Below the pieces are notes generated by a model. It saw nothing but the letters and a program-made list of their open reading frames with translations, did not search any database and was not told where the DNA came from. A stretch of 64,000 bases of DNA from Clostridia bacterium. Its GTDB lineage: Bacteria > Bacillota > Clostridia > Oscillospirales > Acutalibacteraceae. The position numbers and the translations under genes were made by a program. Numbering within the stretch: position 1 is the first letter of the stretch; every line of letters begins with the position of its first letter. This document shows positions 26,725 to 35,254 of the stretch, one piece after another. The stretch is taken from positions 124,001-188,000 of the forward strand of contig JAFXFC010000048.1 of assembly GCA_017513525.1 (NCBI GenBank), given 5' to 3'.

Positions 26725-27462
26725 ATGGAAACGATAAGATTGGACAAATTTTTGTCATCTCAGCTTAATATTTCCAGAACTGATGCAAAAAAGCTACTTC
26801 GACAGGGAGGCGTTTTGGTTAACAGCATCATTGCTAAGAAAGCAGATGCTGCTATAAACCCTCAAACCGATAAGGTCTCAGTTAACGGAAATGTAATTGA
26901 ATATAAGAAGCATATCTATATAATGCTTAATAAACCCAAGGGAATAGTTTCCGCTACAACAGACGGAAGAGATAAGACTGTTATAGATATATTACCCGAT
27001 AAATTAAAGCGAAGCGGACTTTTTCCTGCAGGAAGACTTGATAAAGACACTACAGGCTTCACGCTGATAACAGATGACGGTGAGTTTGCTCATAATATTC
27101 TTTCTCCCTCTCACCATGTAAAAAAGACATATATTGTGGAAGTCGGAAGAAAAGTTACTGAAGATGAAATGAAGCGATTTATTGACGGCATGATGATAGG
27201 TGATGAACTTTTTAAGCCTGCACAGCTTCGTTTTATGTCCGAAAATGCAGATACAGGCAATTTTCAATATGAAATAAAAATTATAGAAGGAAGATATCAT
27301 CAGATAAAAAGAATGTTCGCATCTGTTTCCAATCCTGTTTTAGAGCTCACCCGAACAGCGATAGGCGGATTAGAGCTTGATACCGGGCTGAATCCCGGAG
27401 AAGCGCGTGAAATTACAAAAAAAGAGCTTGATAAAATTACTGAGAAAAAAAATATTAATTGA
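26725..27462 (+). CDS. rRNA pseudouridine synthase, RsuA family
   Basis: 245 aa. N-terminal S4 domain (METIRLDKFLSSQLNISRTD...LLRQGGVLVN), then the catalytic domain with PAGRLDKDTTGFTLIT, where Asp of GRLD is catalytic, and EGRYHQIKRMF. The YHQIKRM form with a longer S4 domain is typical of 16S rRNA pseudouridine-516 synthases (RsuA); the partial gene at the left end has the NRQIRRL form of the RluB type. ATG 26725 has only a distant AAGGAG (26703-26708). Ends at a terminator. Confidence 0.88.
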   Translation: METIRLDKFLSSQLNISRTDAKKLLRQGGVLVNSIIAKKADAAINPQTDKVSVNGNVIEYKKHIYIMLNKPKGIVSATTDGRDKTVIDILPDKLKRSGLFPAGRLDKDTTGFTLITDDGEFAHNILSPSHHVKKTYIVEVGRKVTEDEMKRFIDGMMIGDELFKPAQLRFMSENADTGNFQYEIKIIEGRYHQIKRMFASVSNPVLELTRTAIGGLELDTGLNPGEAREITKKELDKITEKKNIN

Positions 27463-27470
27463 ATTAGTAA

Positions 27471-27526
27471 AAATACACAACAGCCAAATTTACAAAAAAG
27501 TAGATATGCTGTTGTGTATTTTTTCT
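27471..27526 (+). terminator. Intrinsic terminator
   Basis: Stem AAATACACAACAGC (27471-27484) / GCTGTTGTGTATTT (27508-27521), 23-nt loop, followed by T-rich sequence. Confidence 0.8.
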
Positions 27527-27597
27527 TATAATATGAGCAAAACACACCGAAATGAATAAAAAACAGGCATTTTTTTGTAATATTTTATTAAAGCCAC

Positions 27598-27626
27598 TTG
27601 CATTATACGATAAAAATGTGTATAAT
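27598..27626 (+). promoter_or_regulatory. Promoter for the CdaR-like regulator
   Basis: TTGCAT (27598-27603), 17 nt, TATAAT (27621-27626); the start codon is about 78 nt downstream. This supports ATG 27705, since the longer reading frame from 27552 would start before the promoter. Confidence 0.75.
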
Positions 27627-27704
27627 ACCTATGTTAATGTTGTGAAATTGTATAAATTTCGAAAAACGATTAAAAAATATCATAAATTTGAAAGGATGAA
27701 TATT

Positions 27705-28790
27705 ATGTCAAACCGTCTTTTTCAGAGCGTTATTCATCATATGAAAGAAGCAGTAGGCAGAACTATAGGGGTTATAGATGAGTCAGGAACAATTATTGCC
27801 TGTACCGAGCTTACCCGAATCGGTGATGTTGTAAATCTTGGTTCTTCTGATGTTCTTTCTGCTAATTCAGTTATCAGTATTAATGGGAATACATATAAGC
27901 CCTTCGGTTCTCTCATGCAGCCGGAATATATTGTATTTGTTGAGGGTAATGATGCTTTAGCAGAAAAATATGTTTCAATTCTTGCTGTGTCACTTTCAAG
28001 CATAAAACAGTATTATGATGAGAAATATGACAGAGGAAATTTCATTAAAAATGTAATGCTTGACAATATTCTCCCCGGTGATATTTATCTTAAAGCAAGA
28101 GAGCTTCATTTTAATAATGACTCTATCCGCGTTGTTCTTCTTGTTCGTTTTTCAGAAGTTTGCGAGTCCAACATGTTTGATACCATTCAATCGCTTTTCC
28201 CCGATAAGAATAAAGATTTTGTAATAAGTGTAAATGAAAACGATGTTGCCATTATCAAGGATATTCCCGCAGCAACTGATAGTAAGGATCTTGAAAAGCT
28301 TGCGCGTTCTGTTATCGATTCTTTCGGTTCCGATGTTCCCGGACAGGCTGTAGTGGGTATAGGAACTGCTGTTAAGAGCATCAAGGATCTTGCAAAATCT
28401 TTCAAGGAAGCTCAGGTTGCTCTTGAAGTCGGCAAGGTTTTTGACACAGAAAAAGTTATTATAAGCTGTGAAAATCTCGGTATTGCCCGTCTTATTTATC
28501 AGCTTCCTACAACTCTTTGCGACATGTTCCTTAAAGAAGTATTTAAGGTCGGTTCAATAGATACACTTGATCATGAAACATTATTTACAATTCAAAAATT
28601 CTTTGAAAATAATCTTAATGTTTCGGAAACTTCAAGAAAGCTGTTTGTACATAGAAATACTCTTGTTTACAGACTTGAAAAAATCAGAAAGCTTACGGGA
28701 CTTGACCTCAGAGAATTTGACGATGCTATTGTTTTCAAAGTAGCTCTTATGGTCAAAAAATATCTTGACTCCTCTCCCATTAAATATTAA
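27705..28790 (+). CDS. CdaR/PucR family transcriptional regulator
   Basis: 361 aa. The N-terminal ~110 residues (MKEAVGRTIGVIDESGTIIA) resemble the sugar-diacid recognition domain; a GGDEF-like middle domain follows; the C-terminal PucR helix-turn-helix has LNVSETSRKLFVHRNTLVYR and KLTGLDLREFDDAIVFKVAL. Such proteins usually sense a small molecule such as a sugar diacid or purine. Start at ATG 27705, 8 nt after AAAGGA. It precedes ftsE by 55 nt and no terminator is seen, so it may influence or share the division operon message. Confidence 0.88.
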   Translation: MSNRLFQSVIHHMKEAVGRTIGVIDESGTIIACTELTRIGDVVNLGSSDVLSANSVISINGNTYKPFGSLMQPEYIVFVEGNDALAEKYVSILAVSLSSIKQYYDEKYDRGNFIKNVMLDNILPGDIYLKARELHFNNDSIRVVLLVRFSEVCESNMFDTIQSLFPDKNKDFVISVNENDVAIIKDIPAATDSKDLEKLARSVIDSFGSDVPGQAVVGIGTAVKSIKDLAKSFKEAQVALEVGKVFDTEKVIISCENLGIARLIYQLPTTLCDMFLKEVFKVGSIDTLDHETLFTIQKFFENNLNVSETSRKLFVHRNTLVYRLEKIRKLTGLDLREFDDAIVFKVALMVKKYLDSSPIKY

Positions 28791-28845
28791 TTTTATGTTT
28801 TTTTAAGCTTAGTTTGCTAATACTCTTTAAAAAAGGATTATTTTT

Positions 28846-29697
28846 ATGATAGATTTTTCCGGAGTGTCAAAAACATATCCAAACGGTACACACGCGCTTA
28901 ATAATGTTAATATTCATATTGACAGAGGCGAGTTTGTTTTTATTATCGGTTCTTCAGGAGCAGGTAAGAGTACCTTCCTTAAAATGATAATGCGTGAAGA
29001 AGTTCCTTCTTCGGGCGGTATAGTTATTGACGGAATTGAACTTAACTCATTAAAAGCAAGTAAGATTCCTTATTACAGAAGAAAGCTCGGTATCGTTTTT
29101 CAGGATTTCAGACTTATTCCAAACAGAACCGTTTACGATAATGTTGCTTTTGCAATGCATGTTATCGGAGCTAAAAATAAGGATATTTCACGAAGAGTTG
29201 CATATGCTTTAAGCCTTGTCGGACTCAGTGTTAAGGCTAAATGTTATCCGAATGAGCTTTCCGGCGGTGAACAGCAAAGAGTAGCCCTTGCAAGAGCACT
29301 TGTTAATAAGGCTGATATTATAGTTGCTGATGAACCTACAGGAAACATAGATCCCGAAATGTCCCGTGAAATAGTTGATCTGCTCAGCCATATTAACGCA
29401 AATAACAACACAACTATTATTATGGTTACTCATGAAGTTGATCTTGTTAAACAATATAATAAACGCATGATCACTATTAAAAACGGTACTGTTATATCGG
29501 ATACTGCTCATCCTGAAATAATAGTCGAAGAAATTCCCGAAAGAGTAGAAACCGCCCCCCGCGCTTTCTATGAAGCACCGTTAGAGGATGATGATATCGA
29601 ATCATTTATACAAAACTACGGTAAACATTCAGCTGATACAGCCAATTCCTCTGAAAATAATGCTGAAACTGCGAATTCAGAAGATTCTGCTGTTTGA
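28846..29697 (+). CDS. ftsE: Cell division ATP-binding protein FtsE
   Basis: 283 aa. ABC ATPase with Walker A GSSGAGKST, signature LSGGEQQRVALARAL, Walker B IIVADEPTGN and H-loop VTHEVD. FtsEX drives peptidoglycan hydrolases at the division site rather than transporting a solute. The protein has a ~55-residue acidic, Asn/Ser-rich C-terminal tail beyond the usual ~228 aa, probably disordered. AAAAAAGGATT precedes the ATG. Confidence 0.94.
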   Translation: MIDFSGVSKTYPNGTHALNNVNIHIDRGEFVFIIGSSGAGKSTFLKMIMREEVPSSGGIVIDGIELNSLKASKIPYYRRKLGIVFQDFRLIPNRTVYDNVAFAMHVIGAKNKDISRRVAYALSLVGLSVKAKCYPNELSGGEQQRVALARALVNKADIIVADEPTGNIDPEMSREIVDLLSHINANNNTTIIMVTHEVDLVKQYNKRMITIKNGTVISDTAHPEIIVEEIPERVETAPRAFYEAPLEDDDIESFIQNYGKHSADTANSSENNAETANSEDSAV

Positions 29698-29713
29698 TTT
29701 GAAAGGTTAGACT

Positions 29714-30631
29714 ATGAAAAACAGAAACATTCGCTATCTTACCCATGAGGGTATAAAAAATATAGGCATTAACAGACTTATGTCTGTTGCATCAATTGCT
29801 GTTTTGATGTCTTGCCTTGTAATAATAGGATTTGCATTATTGCTCTTTCTCAATGTAGATTCTTTACTGCAAAATATAGAATCACAAAATGTTGTAATGG
29901 CATTCTGCGAGGTAGGTGCATCTGAAGACGAAGTTTCTTCTACCGAAATCAAGCTCAAGTCCATTGATAATATATCAACCTGTGAATTTGTATCTAAGGC
30001 AGAAGCATATGATTCCGTTGTTGCTTCCTTGGGTGCTGATGCTGAGATATTAAGTAATATTGACGATTCATTTTTACCTGATGGATTCAGAATCACCATT
30101 AATGATATGAGTCTTTTTGTTGAAACCGTTTCCAAAATTCAGGCGGTTGATACAATAGCAAGTGTTCAACAGAACAGTGATCTCGCTGAAAAATTTCAAG
30201 AAATTCGTTCTGCTGTTACTTATATCAGCATAGGTGTTATTATTGTTTTGTTCATTGTTTCAATGTTTATCATTGCAAATACTGTCAGAATAACAATGTT
30301 TTCACGAAAACTTGAAATCAGTATAATGAAAGCCGTCGGAGCAACTAATTGGTTTATCAGATGGCCGTTTCTTATTGAAGGTATAACACTTGGTCTTATT
30401 GCATCGGTATTTTCATTTGCTGTACTGGCATTATTATATAATGCTCTTGGCGGTGCATTCTCTTCGATATTCGGAATATTGGGCAATACGATCGTTAATT
30501 TCTGGGATTATTCATTACTGATTTTCGGTGGCTTCGTGATTGTCAGCTTGATTACAGGCGGACTTGGCAGCCTTGTTTCAATGCGTCGTTATCTTAAAGA
30601 GCAAGGGAGTGTAGTTCTTGATGAAAACTGA
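29714..30631 (+). CDS. ftsX: Cell division protein FtsX
   Basis: 305 aa. Four membrane segments (about 24-46, 172-194, 225-248, 272-294), with an extracellular loop (~48-168) between the first two that contacts the hydrolase partner. KLEISIMKAVGATNWFIRWPFLIEG is the conserved coupling helix region facing FtsE. Starts 16 nt after ftsE and overlaps the following hydrolase-activator gene by 11 nt. Confidence 0.94.
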   Translation: MKNRNIRYLTHEGIKNIGINRLMSVASIAVLMSCLVIIGFALLLFLNVDSLLQNIESQNVVMAFCEVGASEDEVSSTEIKLKSIDNISTCEFVSKAEAYDSVVASLGADAEILSNIDDSFLPDGFRITINDMSLFVETVSKIQAVDTIASVQQNSDLAEKFQEIRSAVTYISIGVIIVLFIVSMFIIANTVRITMFSRKLEISIMKAVGATNWFIRWPFLIEGITLGLIASVFSFAVLALLYNALGGAFSSIFGILGNTIVNFWDYSLLIFGGFVIVSLITGGLGSLVSMRRYLKEQGSVVLDEN

Positions 30632-31952
30632 TTTTCTGAAAAAATTCATTTCCTTTTCCCTTACTTTTGTTTTTATTTTCCTGTTGTCGTTTGAATCAAT
30701 AGCAACTATCAGCAGTTCGGATCAGCAGAAAATTGATGAATATGAAAAAAAACAGGAAGAATTACAAGACAAAATTGATGCAGCACAGGTTGAAATTGAT
30801 AAGCTTAAAGAAAATATTGCAGATAAGGAAGAATATGCTTCCCAGCTTGCTGTTCAGATAGATAACTATCAGGCTCAGATTGATGTTTTGAATGAAGGAA
30901 TTGCAGAACTTGAAGCACAAAAAAGCGTCATTCAGGAAAAAATTGATGAGCTTGATTCTGAAATAGCAAAAATTGAGGCTGATATAAAGCAAAATGAAGA
31001 AGATAAAGCTTTAACTGAAGATGAAATTGCAAATGTATATCTTGAATTACAAGACAGACTTCGTGAGATTTATGTAAACGGTGCAACCTCAGAACTCGAG
31101 CTACTTCTTGATCTTGATCAGAGCAATGATTTTTCTAATTATCTGATAATTATGGAGCTTTCTCAGCTTCGCGCAAAAAAAGATGAAGAAATGATTCAAT
31201 CTCTCAATGAAAATATTCGTAAGCTTGATCTATTAACCGCTGAATATAATCTGATGATTGACGAAATCGAAGTTAAAAGAGAAGAGCATCAGGTTCAGGT
31301 TGACGAGCTGAATGTCAAGGAAAATGAAATCGTTGTTTCAAAATCCAAGCTTGTTGACTCACAGGATGAACTTGTTACCTTGCAGGAAGAGGCTTATGCC
31401 TATATTCGTGAACTTGATGCAGAAAGTGCAGCTTATGAGAAGCTGGTAGCAAGCTATGAAGCTGACATTAAAGCGTTTGAAAATAAGATTGATGAAATTA
31501 TTAACGGTGCATCAAAAGGCAATGCTGATATAGCTTCAAAGCCCGGCGGATTTATCTGGCCTTTGCAGTACAGTGATGTATATATTTCATCCTCATATGG
31601 TTACAGATATGATCCGATATCAGGTGTTTATAAGCTTCACGGAGGCACAGATACTTGCTGTTGGAGTGGAACTATGGGTAAGGCTGTTCGTGCAGCAGCC
31701 TCCGGAACTGTTATCATATCTACATATCACTCAGCCTACGGATACTATGTCGGTGTGGATCATGGTGACGGTATTGTCACTATATATGCACATAACAGCT
31801 CACTTAATGTTTCTGTGGGACAAAGTGTTCAGCAAGGTGATATTGTTGCTTATGCCGGTTCAACAGGTTATTCAACCGGTGCACACTGTCATTTTGAAGT
31901 TCGCTTAAACGGCACAAAAGTAAACCCGACAGGATATGCTTCTTTGCCGTAA
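30621..31952 (+). CDS. EnvC/PcsB-like murein hydrolase with M23 (LytM) domain
   Basis: 443 aa secreted protein. Signal peptide (KKFISFSLTFVFIFLLSFESIA) followed by a long coiled coil (about 34-290) and a C-terminal LytM domain. The zinc residues look intact: HGGTD and GAHCHFEV (HxH), so it may itself cleave peptide cross-links and not be a dead activator. The coiled coil plus FtsX neighbour is the FtsEX-effector layout (EnvC, PcsB, CwlO). The ATG overlaps ftsX. Confidence 0.92.
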   Translation: MKTDFLKKFISFSLTFVFIFLLSFESIATISSSDQQKIDEYEKKQEELQDKIDAAQVEIDKLKENIADKEEYASQLAVQIDNYQAQIDVLNEGIAELEAQKSVIQEKIDELDSEIAKIEADIKQNEEDKALTEDEIANVYLELQDRLREIYVNGATSELELLLDLDQSNDFSNYLIIMELSQLRAKKDEEMIQSLNENIRKLDLLTAEYNLMIDEIEVKREEHQVQVDELNVKENEIVVSKSKLVDSQDELVTLQEEAYAYIRELDAESAAYEKLVASYEADIKAFENKIDEIINGASKGNADIASKPGGFIWPLQYSDVYISSSYGYRYDPISGVYKLHGGTDTCCWSGTMGKAVRAAASGTVIISTYHSAYGYYVGVDHGDGIVTIYAHNSSLNVSVGQSVQQGDIVAYAGSTGYSTGAHCHFEVRLNGTKVNPTGYASLP

Positions 31953-31976
31953 ATTATTCTGAAAGTTGAATTTTTT

Positions 31977-33191
31977 ATGAGTAAAAAAATACCATTAGGT
32001 ATAACTATCGCTTTAGTATTAATTTCAATATTTGTTTCAACAGTAGCCTCGATTTTCATTTTTCTTAATTTGTATGATGATCTGCTTCTTGAGCTTCCTC
32101 AGAGGGCATCTCAGTATGAAAAATTGGCTGATATCGATGAATTAGTACGAAGAGAATATTTCGGTGAAATTAATGGTGAGAGTATTGATAAAAGCCTTGC
32201 TACAGGTTATCTCAGCGGTCTTCAGGACAAATATTGTTATTATATCTACCCCGAAGATTATTCAGCCTATGAGCATATGATTCAAGGGGTAATGCCGGGT
32301 ATCGGTATATCTGCTTATTATGATGCTGAAACCGGTTATCTGAAAACAAGTTATATCTATTCAGATTCTCCCGCTGAGGACAGCGGTATAACAGAGAATT
32401 CCTATATTTTAAGTGTAAACGGTAAAAATGTAACCGAAGATAATGCCGAAAGCTTATTATCAGAAATTGCTGATGAATATAATAAAAAAATTAAATTAGA
32501 ATACATTACTTCTGTTTCTGAACAGAATATTTCTGAAGTAACCTTAACAAGCGGATATCAGCAAAATTCATGCACATATAGAATAGACGGTCCTGTCGGT
32601 TATATAAAGCTTTCTTCTTTTTATGAGAATACATCTCAAATCTTTGCTGATGCCATAAATTATTTTTCAGAGAACAGTATCAGTGCAATGATACTTGATG
32701 TCAGAAATTGTTCGGGCATTAATTATGATGCAGCAGCTGAACTAATTGATATGATCGTTCCTGTAGGAAGCGAGGGTACAGGTGCTATATATTCTGCGAA
32801 GAACTCTGCAGATGAACTTGTAAAGCAAGTATCTTCAGATGCCGCTTCAATTAATATGACAATTGCAGTATTAATTAATTCCAGAACGGAAAGTGCAGCA
32901 GAGCTTGTTGCTTGTGATCTTCGCGATTTCGGAAAAGCTATTCTTATAGGAGAAAAAACTGCCGGAAATGGTACAATGCAGCAATTATTTAAATTGGATG
33001 ACGGCGGTGCAGTTTCTTTAACGGTTGCAAAAATCATTCCTTATATTAGCGGTAGTTTTGATGAAATCGGTGTAACACCTGACCGTGAAATTATAACTTC
33101 GGAATCTTTTAAAAACAGTCTGGATACGGCTGAAGATTTTTCAGATGATGAACAATATCAGAACGCATATTCATATTTATCAGGCAAATAA
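31977..33191 (+). CDS. S41 family C-terminal processing peptidase homologue, catalytic Lys replaced
   Basis: 404 aa: N-terminal membrane helix (about 7-30), PDZ domain (~90-170, MPGIGISAYY), and protease core. By alignment with CtpB, the nucleophile Ser306 is kept in RTESAAEL and the Gln335 of the triad is kept, but the catalytic Lys of the G-K-G motif, exactly 25 residues after the Ser, is Asn331 (EKTAGNGTMQQ). So normal Ser-Lys catalysis is doubtful. Neighbouring ftsEX and M23 genes (24 nt apart) fit the known pattern of a Ctp protease trimming peptidoglycan hydrolases or their regulators. Ends at a terminator. Confidence 0.88.
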   Translation: MSKKIPLGITIALVLISIFVSTVASIFIFLNLYDDLLLELPQRASQYEKLADIDELVRREYFGEINGESIDKSLATGYLSGLQDKYCYYIYPEDYSAYEHMIQGVMPGIGISAYYDAETGYLKTSYIYSDSPAEDSGITENSYILSVNGKNVTEDNAESLLSEIADEYNKKIKLEYITSVSEQNISEVTLTSGYQQNSCTYRIDGPVGYIKLSSFYENTSQIFADAINYFSENSISAMILDVRNCSGINYDAAAELIDMIVPVGSEGTGAIYSAKNSADELVKQVSSDAASINMTIAVLINSRTESAAELVACDLRDFGKAILIGEKTAGNGTMQQLFKLDDGGAVSLTVAKIIPYISGSFDEIGVTPDREIITSESFKNSLDTAEDFSDDEQYQNAYSYLSGK

Positions 33192-33192
33192 T

Positions 33193-33230
33193 AAATCAGC
33201 ATCCTGTCAAAGGATGCTGATTTTATTTCT
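33193..33230 (+). terminator. Intrinsic terminator of the ftsEX operon
   Basis: AAATCAGCATCCT (33193-33205), loop GTCAA, AGGATGCTGATTT (33211-33223), then TTTATTTCTTT. Directly overlapped by the palindromic element that follows. Confidence 0.9.
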
Positions 33231-33259
33231 TTATAGGAAATTCCTTCCTATAAAGAAAT
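33225..33259. repeat. Palindromic element, copy 1
   Basis: A perfect 15-bp inverted repeat, ATTTCTTTATAGGAA (33225-33239) / TTCCTATAAAGAAAT (33245-33259), loop ATTCC. The core (TTATAGGAA, 5-nt loop, TTCCTATAA) recurs at 40942-40964 with a single loop change, while the outer arms differ but stay complementary. A third hairpin (33279-33314, AAAACGCTCGC / GCGAAGCGTTTT) follows and may terminate either strand. Confidence 0.7.
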
Positions 33260-33278
33260 AATATTTTATAACATTATA

Positions 33279-33317
33279 AAAACGCTCGCTACAAGGCGTA
33301 TGGCGAAGCGTTTTCTT
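33279..33317. terminator. Hairpin with T-run between convergent genes
   Basis: AAAACGCT-CGC and GCG-A-AGCGTTTT pair across a 12-nt loop; T-run on plus and A-run on the other side allow either direction. Probably the comEA terminator. Confidence 0.6.
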
Positions 33318-33326
33318 GTGTCATAT

Positions 33327-33767
33327 TTATTCTATAACGATCATTTCTTTAAGGTTTGCAAATATGGCTTCGCCAATACCCGGGACGTTCAATAATTCAT
33401 TGATGTCATCAAAATCTCCGTTTTCTTTTCTGTATTCAATAATTGCCTCTGCCTTTGATGTGCCGATGCCGGGTAAAAGCGATAATTCGAAAATATCGTC
33501 ACTGTTAATATTCACAGAAAGCTTTTGAGTTTCACTATTTTCCTCAGATACTTCAGTAGAAAATGCAGTATAATATTCAGAAATTTCTAAATTTTGTCTA
33601 TCAGTAAATTTCATTCCGAATAAGTAGATCAGTAGCATTAGAATAATAGCTGTTAAGATATATATAACAGTATTATCTTTGATTTTCTTATGATTGAAAT
33701 TATTTGCAATATCTGATTCATCACTTAATCTTGAAGTTTTTTCTGATTCATTTATATTTTGCATCAT
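33327..33767 (-). CDS. ComEA family helix-hairpin-helix protein
   Basis: 146 aa. One membrane helix (about 34-52, VIYILTAIILMLLIYLFGM) and a C-terminal pair of helix-hairpin-helix motifs (NINSDDIFELSLLPGIGTSKAEAII; INELLNVPGIGEAIFANL), the ComEA DNA-receptor fold used in transformation. The middle linker is short. Its ATG overlaps the stop of the phosphoesterase upstream (ATGATG). comEC is not in the window, so DNA uptake cannot be concluded. Confidence 0.88.
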   Translation of the reverse strand: MMQNINESEKTSRLSDESDIANNFNHKKIKDNTVIYILTAIILMLLIYLFGMKFTDRQNLEISEYYTAFSTEVSEENSETQKLSVNINSDDIFELSLLPGIGTSKAEAIIEYRKENGDFDDINELLNVPGIGEAIFANLKEMIVIE

Positions 33768-34903
33768 TTTTTTATACTCTTAATTATTTTAATTGCCGCT
33801 ATGGGTAAAATAACAGGTGCAGTGTATTTAATAACTGCTTTCAGTACATCTAATTTTACGCTGATTCGATCTCTCAAAACCTTTTCTGCGCCATGAATGG
33901 AATGACATTCAGTTCCAATTAAATCACGATAATAGACCATTTTTGTGTCGAATTCAGTCGGAATATCCTTTTTGATATCAATAATTCTGACTCCTTGCAT
34001 TAAACCGTCACCGTATGGTCTGAAACCGGCTGTTTTACATTGACCAAGTGTTATTCCGTCTACATCTCCTATAAAATCATTCATATGATCGTGACCGAAA
34101 AATGCGGCAATAACATTACCTGTTTTTTTCCAAGACTTAAATTGTCCGCTGTTATAACCTGATGTGCACGGAGCTTCTCCCATATATCCGACTGTTTTCT
34201 TTTTATCCAAAGTGTAAAACTTGCCCTTTTGTTCGTTTTGCCCTGTAACACCGTCAGCTATCATAGAAAGGAATGAACGCTCTTTAAGCAGACGGAATTC
34301 TTCCGGTACAGGTATGTGTTGGATTACCATAGAGGGGACGGTTTTATTATTTAATAATTTTAATTCTTCTGACTTTTCTTCATACCACCTGATTTGTTCG
34401 GCTTTTACAAAATCGTAGCAGCTATAATATTCTTTTGCGGCACCGCTTCCCGAATACATGAGCCAAAAATTAAATATGTCTTCTGTTTCATCATCATTTT
34501 TTATAGTTAAAAAATAGTCGCCGAAAGAATTAACTTCATCCTTACAGGGTAATACACAACAGGGAAGTGTACGGTAAACATCATACTGAACATTTATGTC
34601 ATTTACCTCACATTCAAGATCATGATTACCCAATATAAAAGCAAATGGAATATTATGATCAGCATAAGGTTTTGTTATTCTGAGTAAAACCTTTCTTAAT
34701 TCATCGGTATCTTTGCCTTTTGCGTTGTCACCCATTAATATAACAAGATCAGGTTTAAGCTCTGTAACTGCCGCATATTGCAAAGCTAAATAATCTGCAA
34801 TTTTAGCTTTATCTTCATCTGATTTGTCCTTCGGACTTTCATGAGGATCTCCGACAAGCATAACTCTGAAAGTATCATTGTTAAATTTTAGAGAGTTTTT
34901 CAT
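33764..34903 (-). CDS. Metallophosphoesterase (calcineurin-like)
   Basis: 379 aa with the full dimetal motif set: GDPHES, MGDNAKG (GDN), GNHDLE (GNHD), and FFGHDHMND (GHxH). Resembles purple acid phosphatase-like and nuclease-like members; the substrate is not predictable. No signal peptide; a hydrophobic C-terminal stretch (VILPIAAIKIIKSIKK) may touch the membrane. Cotranscribed with comEA, which overlaps by 4 nt. Confidence 0.88.
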   Translation of the reverse strand: MKNSLKFNNDTFRVMLVGDPHESPKDKSDEDKAKIADYLALQYAAVTELKPDLVILMGDNAKGKDTDELRKVLLRITKPYADHNIPFAFILGNHDLECEVNDINVQYDVYRTLPCCVLPCKDEVNSFGDYFLTIKNDDETEDIFNFWLMYSGSGAAKEYYSCYDFVKAEQIRWYEEKSEELKLLNNKTVPSMVIQHIPVPEEFRLLKERSFLSMIADGVTGQNEQKGKFYTLDKKKTVGYMGEAPCTSGYNSGQFKSWKKTGNVIAAFFGHDHMNDFIGDVDGITLGQCKTAGFRPYGDGLMQGVRIIDIKKDIPTEFDTKMVYYRDLIGTECHSIHGAEKVLRDRISVKLDVLKAVIKYTAPVILPIAAIKIIKSIKK

Positions 34904-34979
34904 AATATGCTACCTCTTTTCTGAATAAGAAAGAAATTGTTGTGAATAATAATATCGAAAAAGAAAAGGAGTGACTAAA

Positions 34980-35195
34980 ATGCTTGATAAATTAGCTTTG
35001 TTGCTTGTAATAATCGGAGCAATAAACTGGGGATCTATCGGACTGTTTCAGTTTGATATAGTCGGCTGGATATTCGGCGGACAATCAGCAATAATCAGCA
35101 GAATTATTTTCACTGTTGTTGCTCTTGCCGGAATCTGGTGCATTTCTCTACTGTTCAGAGAAAATGAAGTACTTGTCGATAATAAGGATATGTAA
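34980..35195 (+). CDS. DUF378 family membrane protein (YuzA-like)
   Basis: 71 aa, two hydrophobic segments (LALLLVIIGAINWGSIGLF and IIFTVVALAGIWCISLLF). The motif GAINWGxxGLFxFDxVxxxFG is the DUF378 signature. Function unknown. Start at ATG 34980, 9 nt after AAGGAG; an in-frame GTG at 34971 abuts that site. Divergent from the phosphoesterase and convergent with metK. Confidence 0.88.
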   Translation: MLDKLALLLVIIGAINWGSIGLFQFDIVGWIFGGQSAIISRIIFTVVALAGIWCISLLFRENEVLVDNKDM

Positions 35196-35215
35196 TCTTA
35201 AAACAAAGAAATAAA

Positions 35216-35253
35216 GGCTTGGTAACAAATTTAAGTTATCAAGCCCAAATTTT
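35216..35253. terminator. Bidirectional terminator between DUF378 gene and metK
   Basis: GGCTTGGTAAC (35216-35226) / GTTATCAAGCC (35235-35245) with one G-T pair, 8-nt loop, followed on the plus strand by a T-run. Confidence 0.8.
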
Positions 35254-35254
35254 T

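Noticed and set aside
27552..27704. 51-codon N-terminal extension of the CdaR-like regulator
   Set aside because: The promoter at 27598-27626 lies inside it, and the domain start and ribosome site fit ATG 27705.
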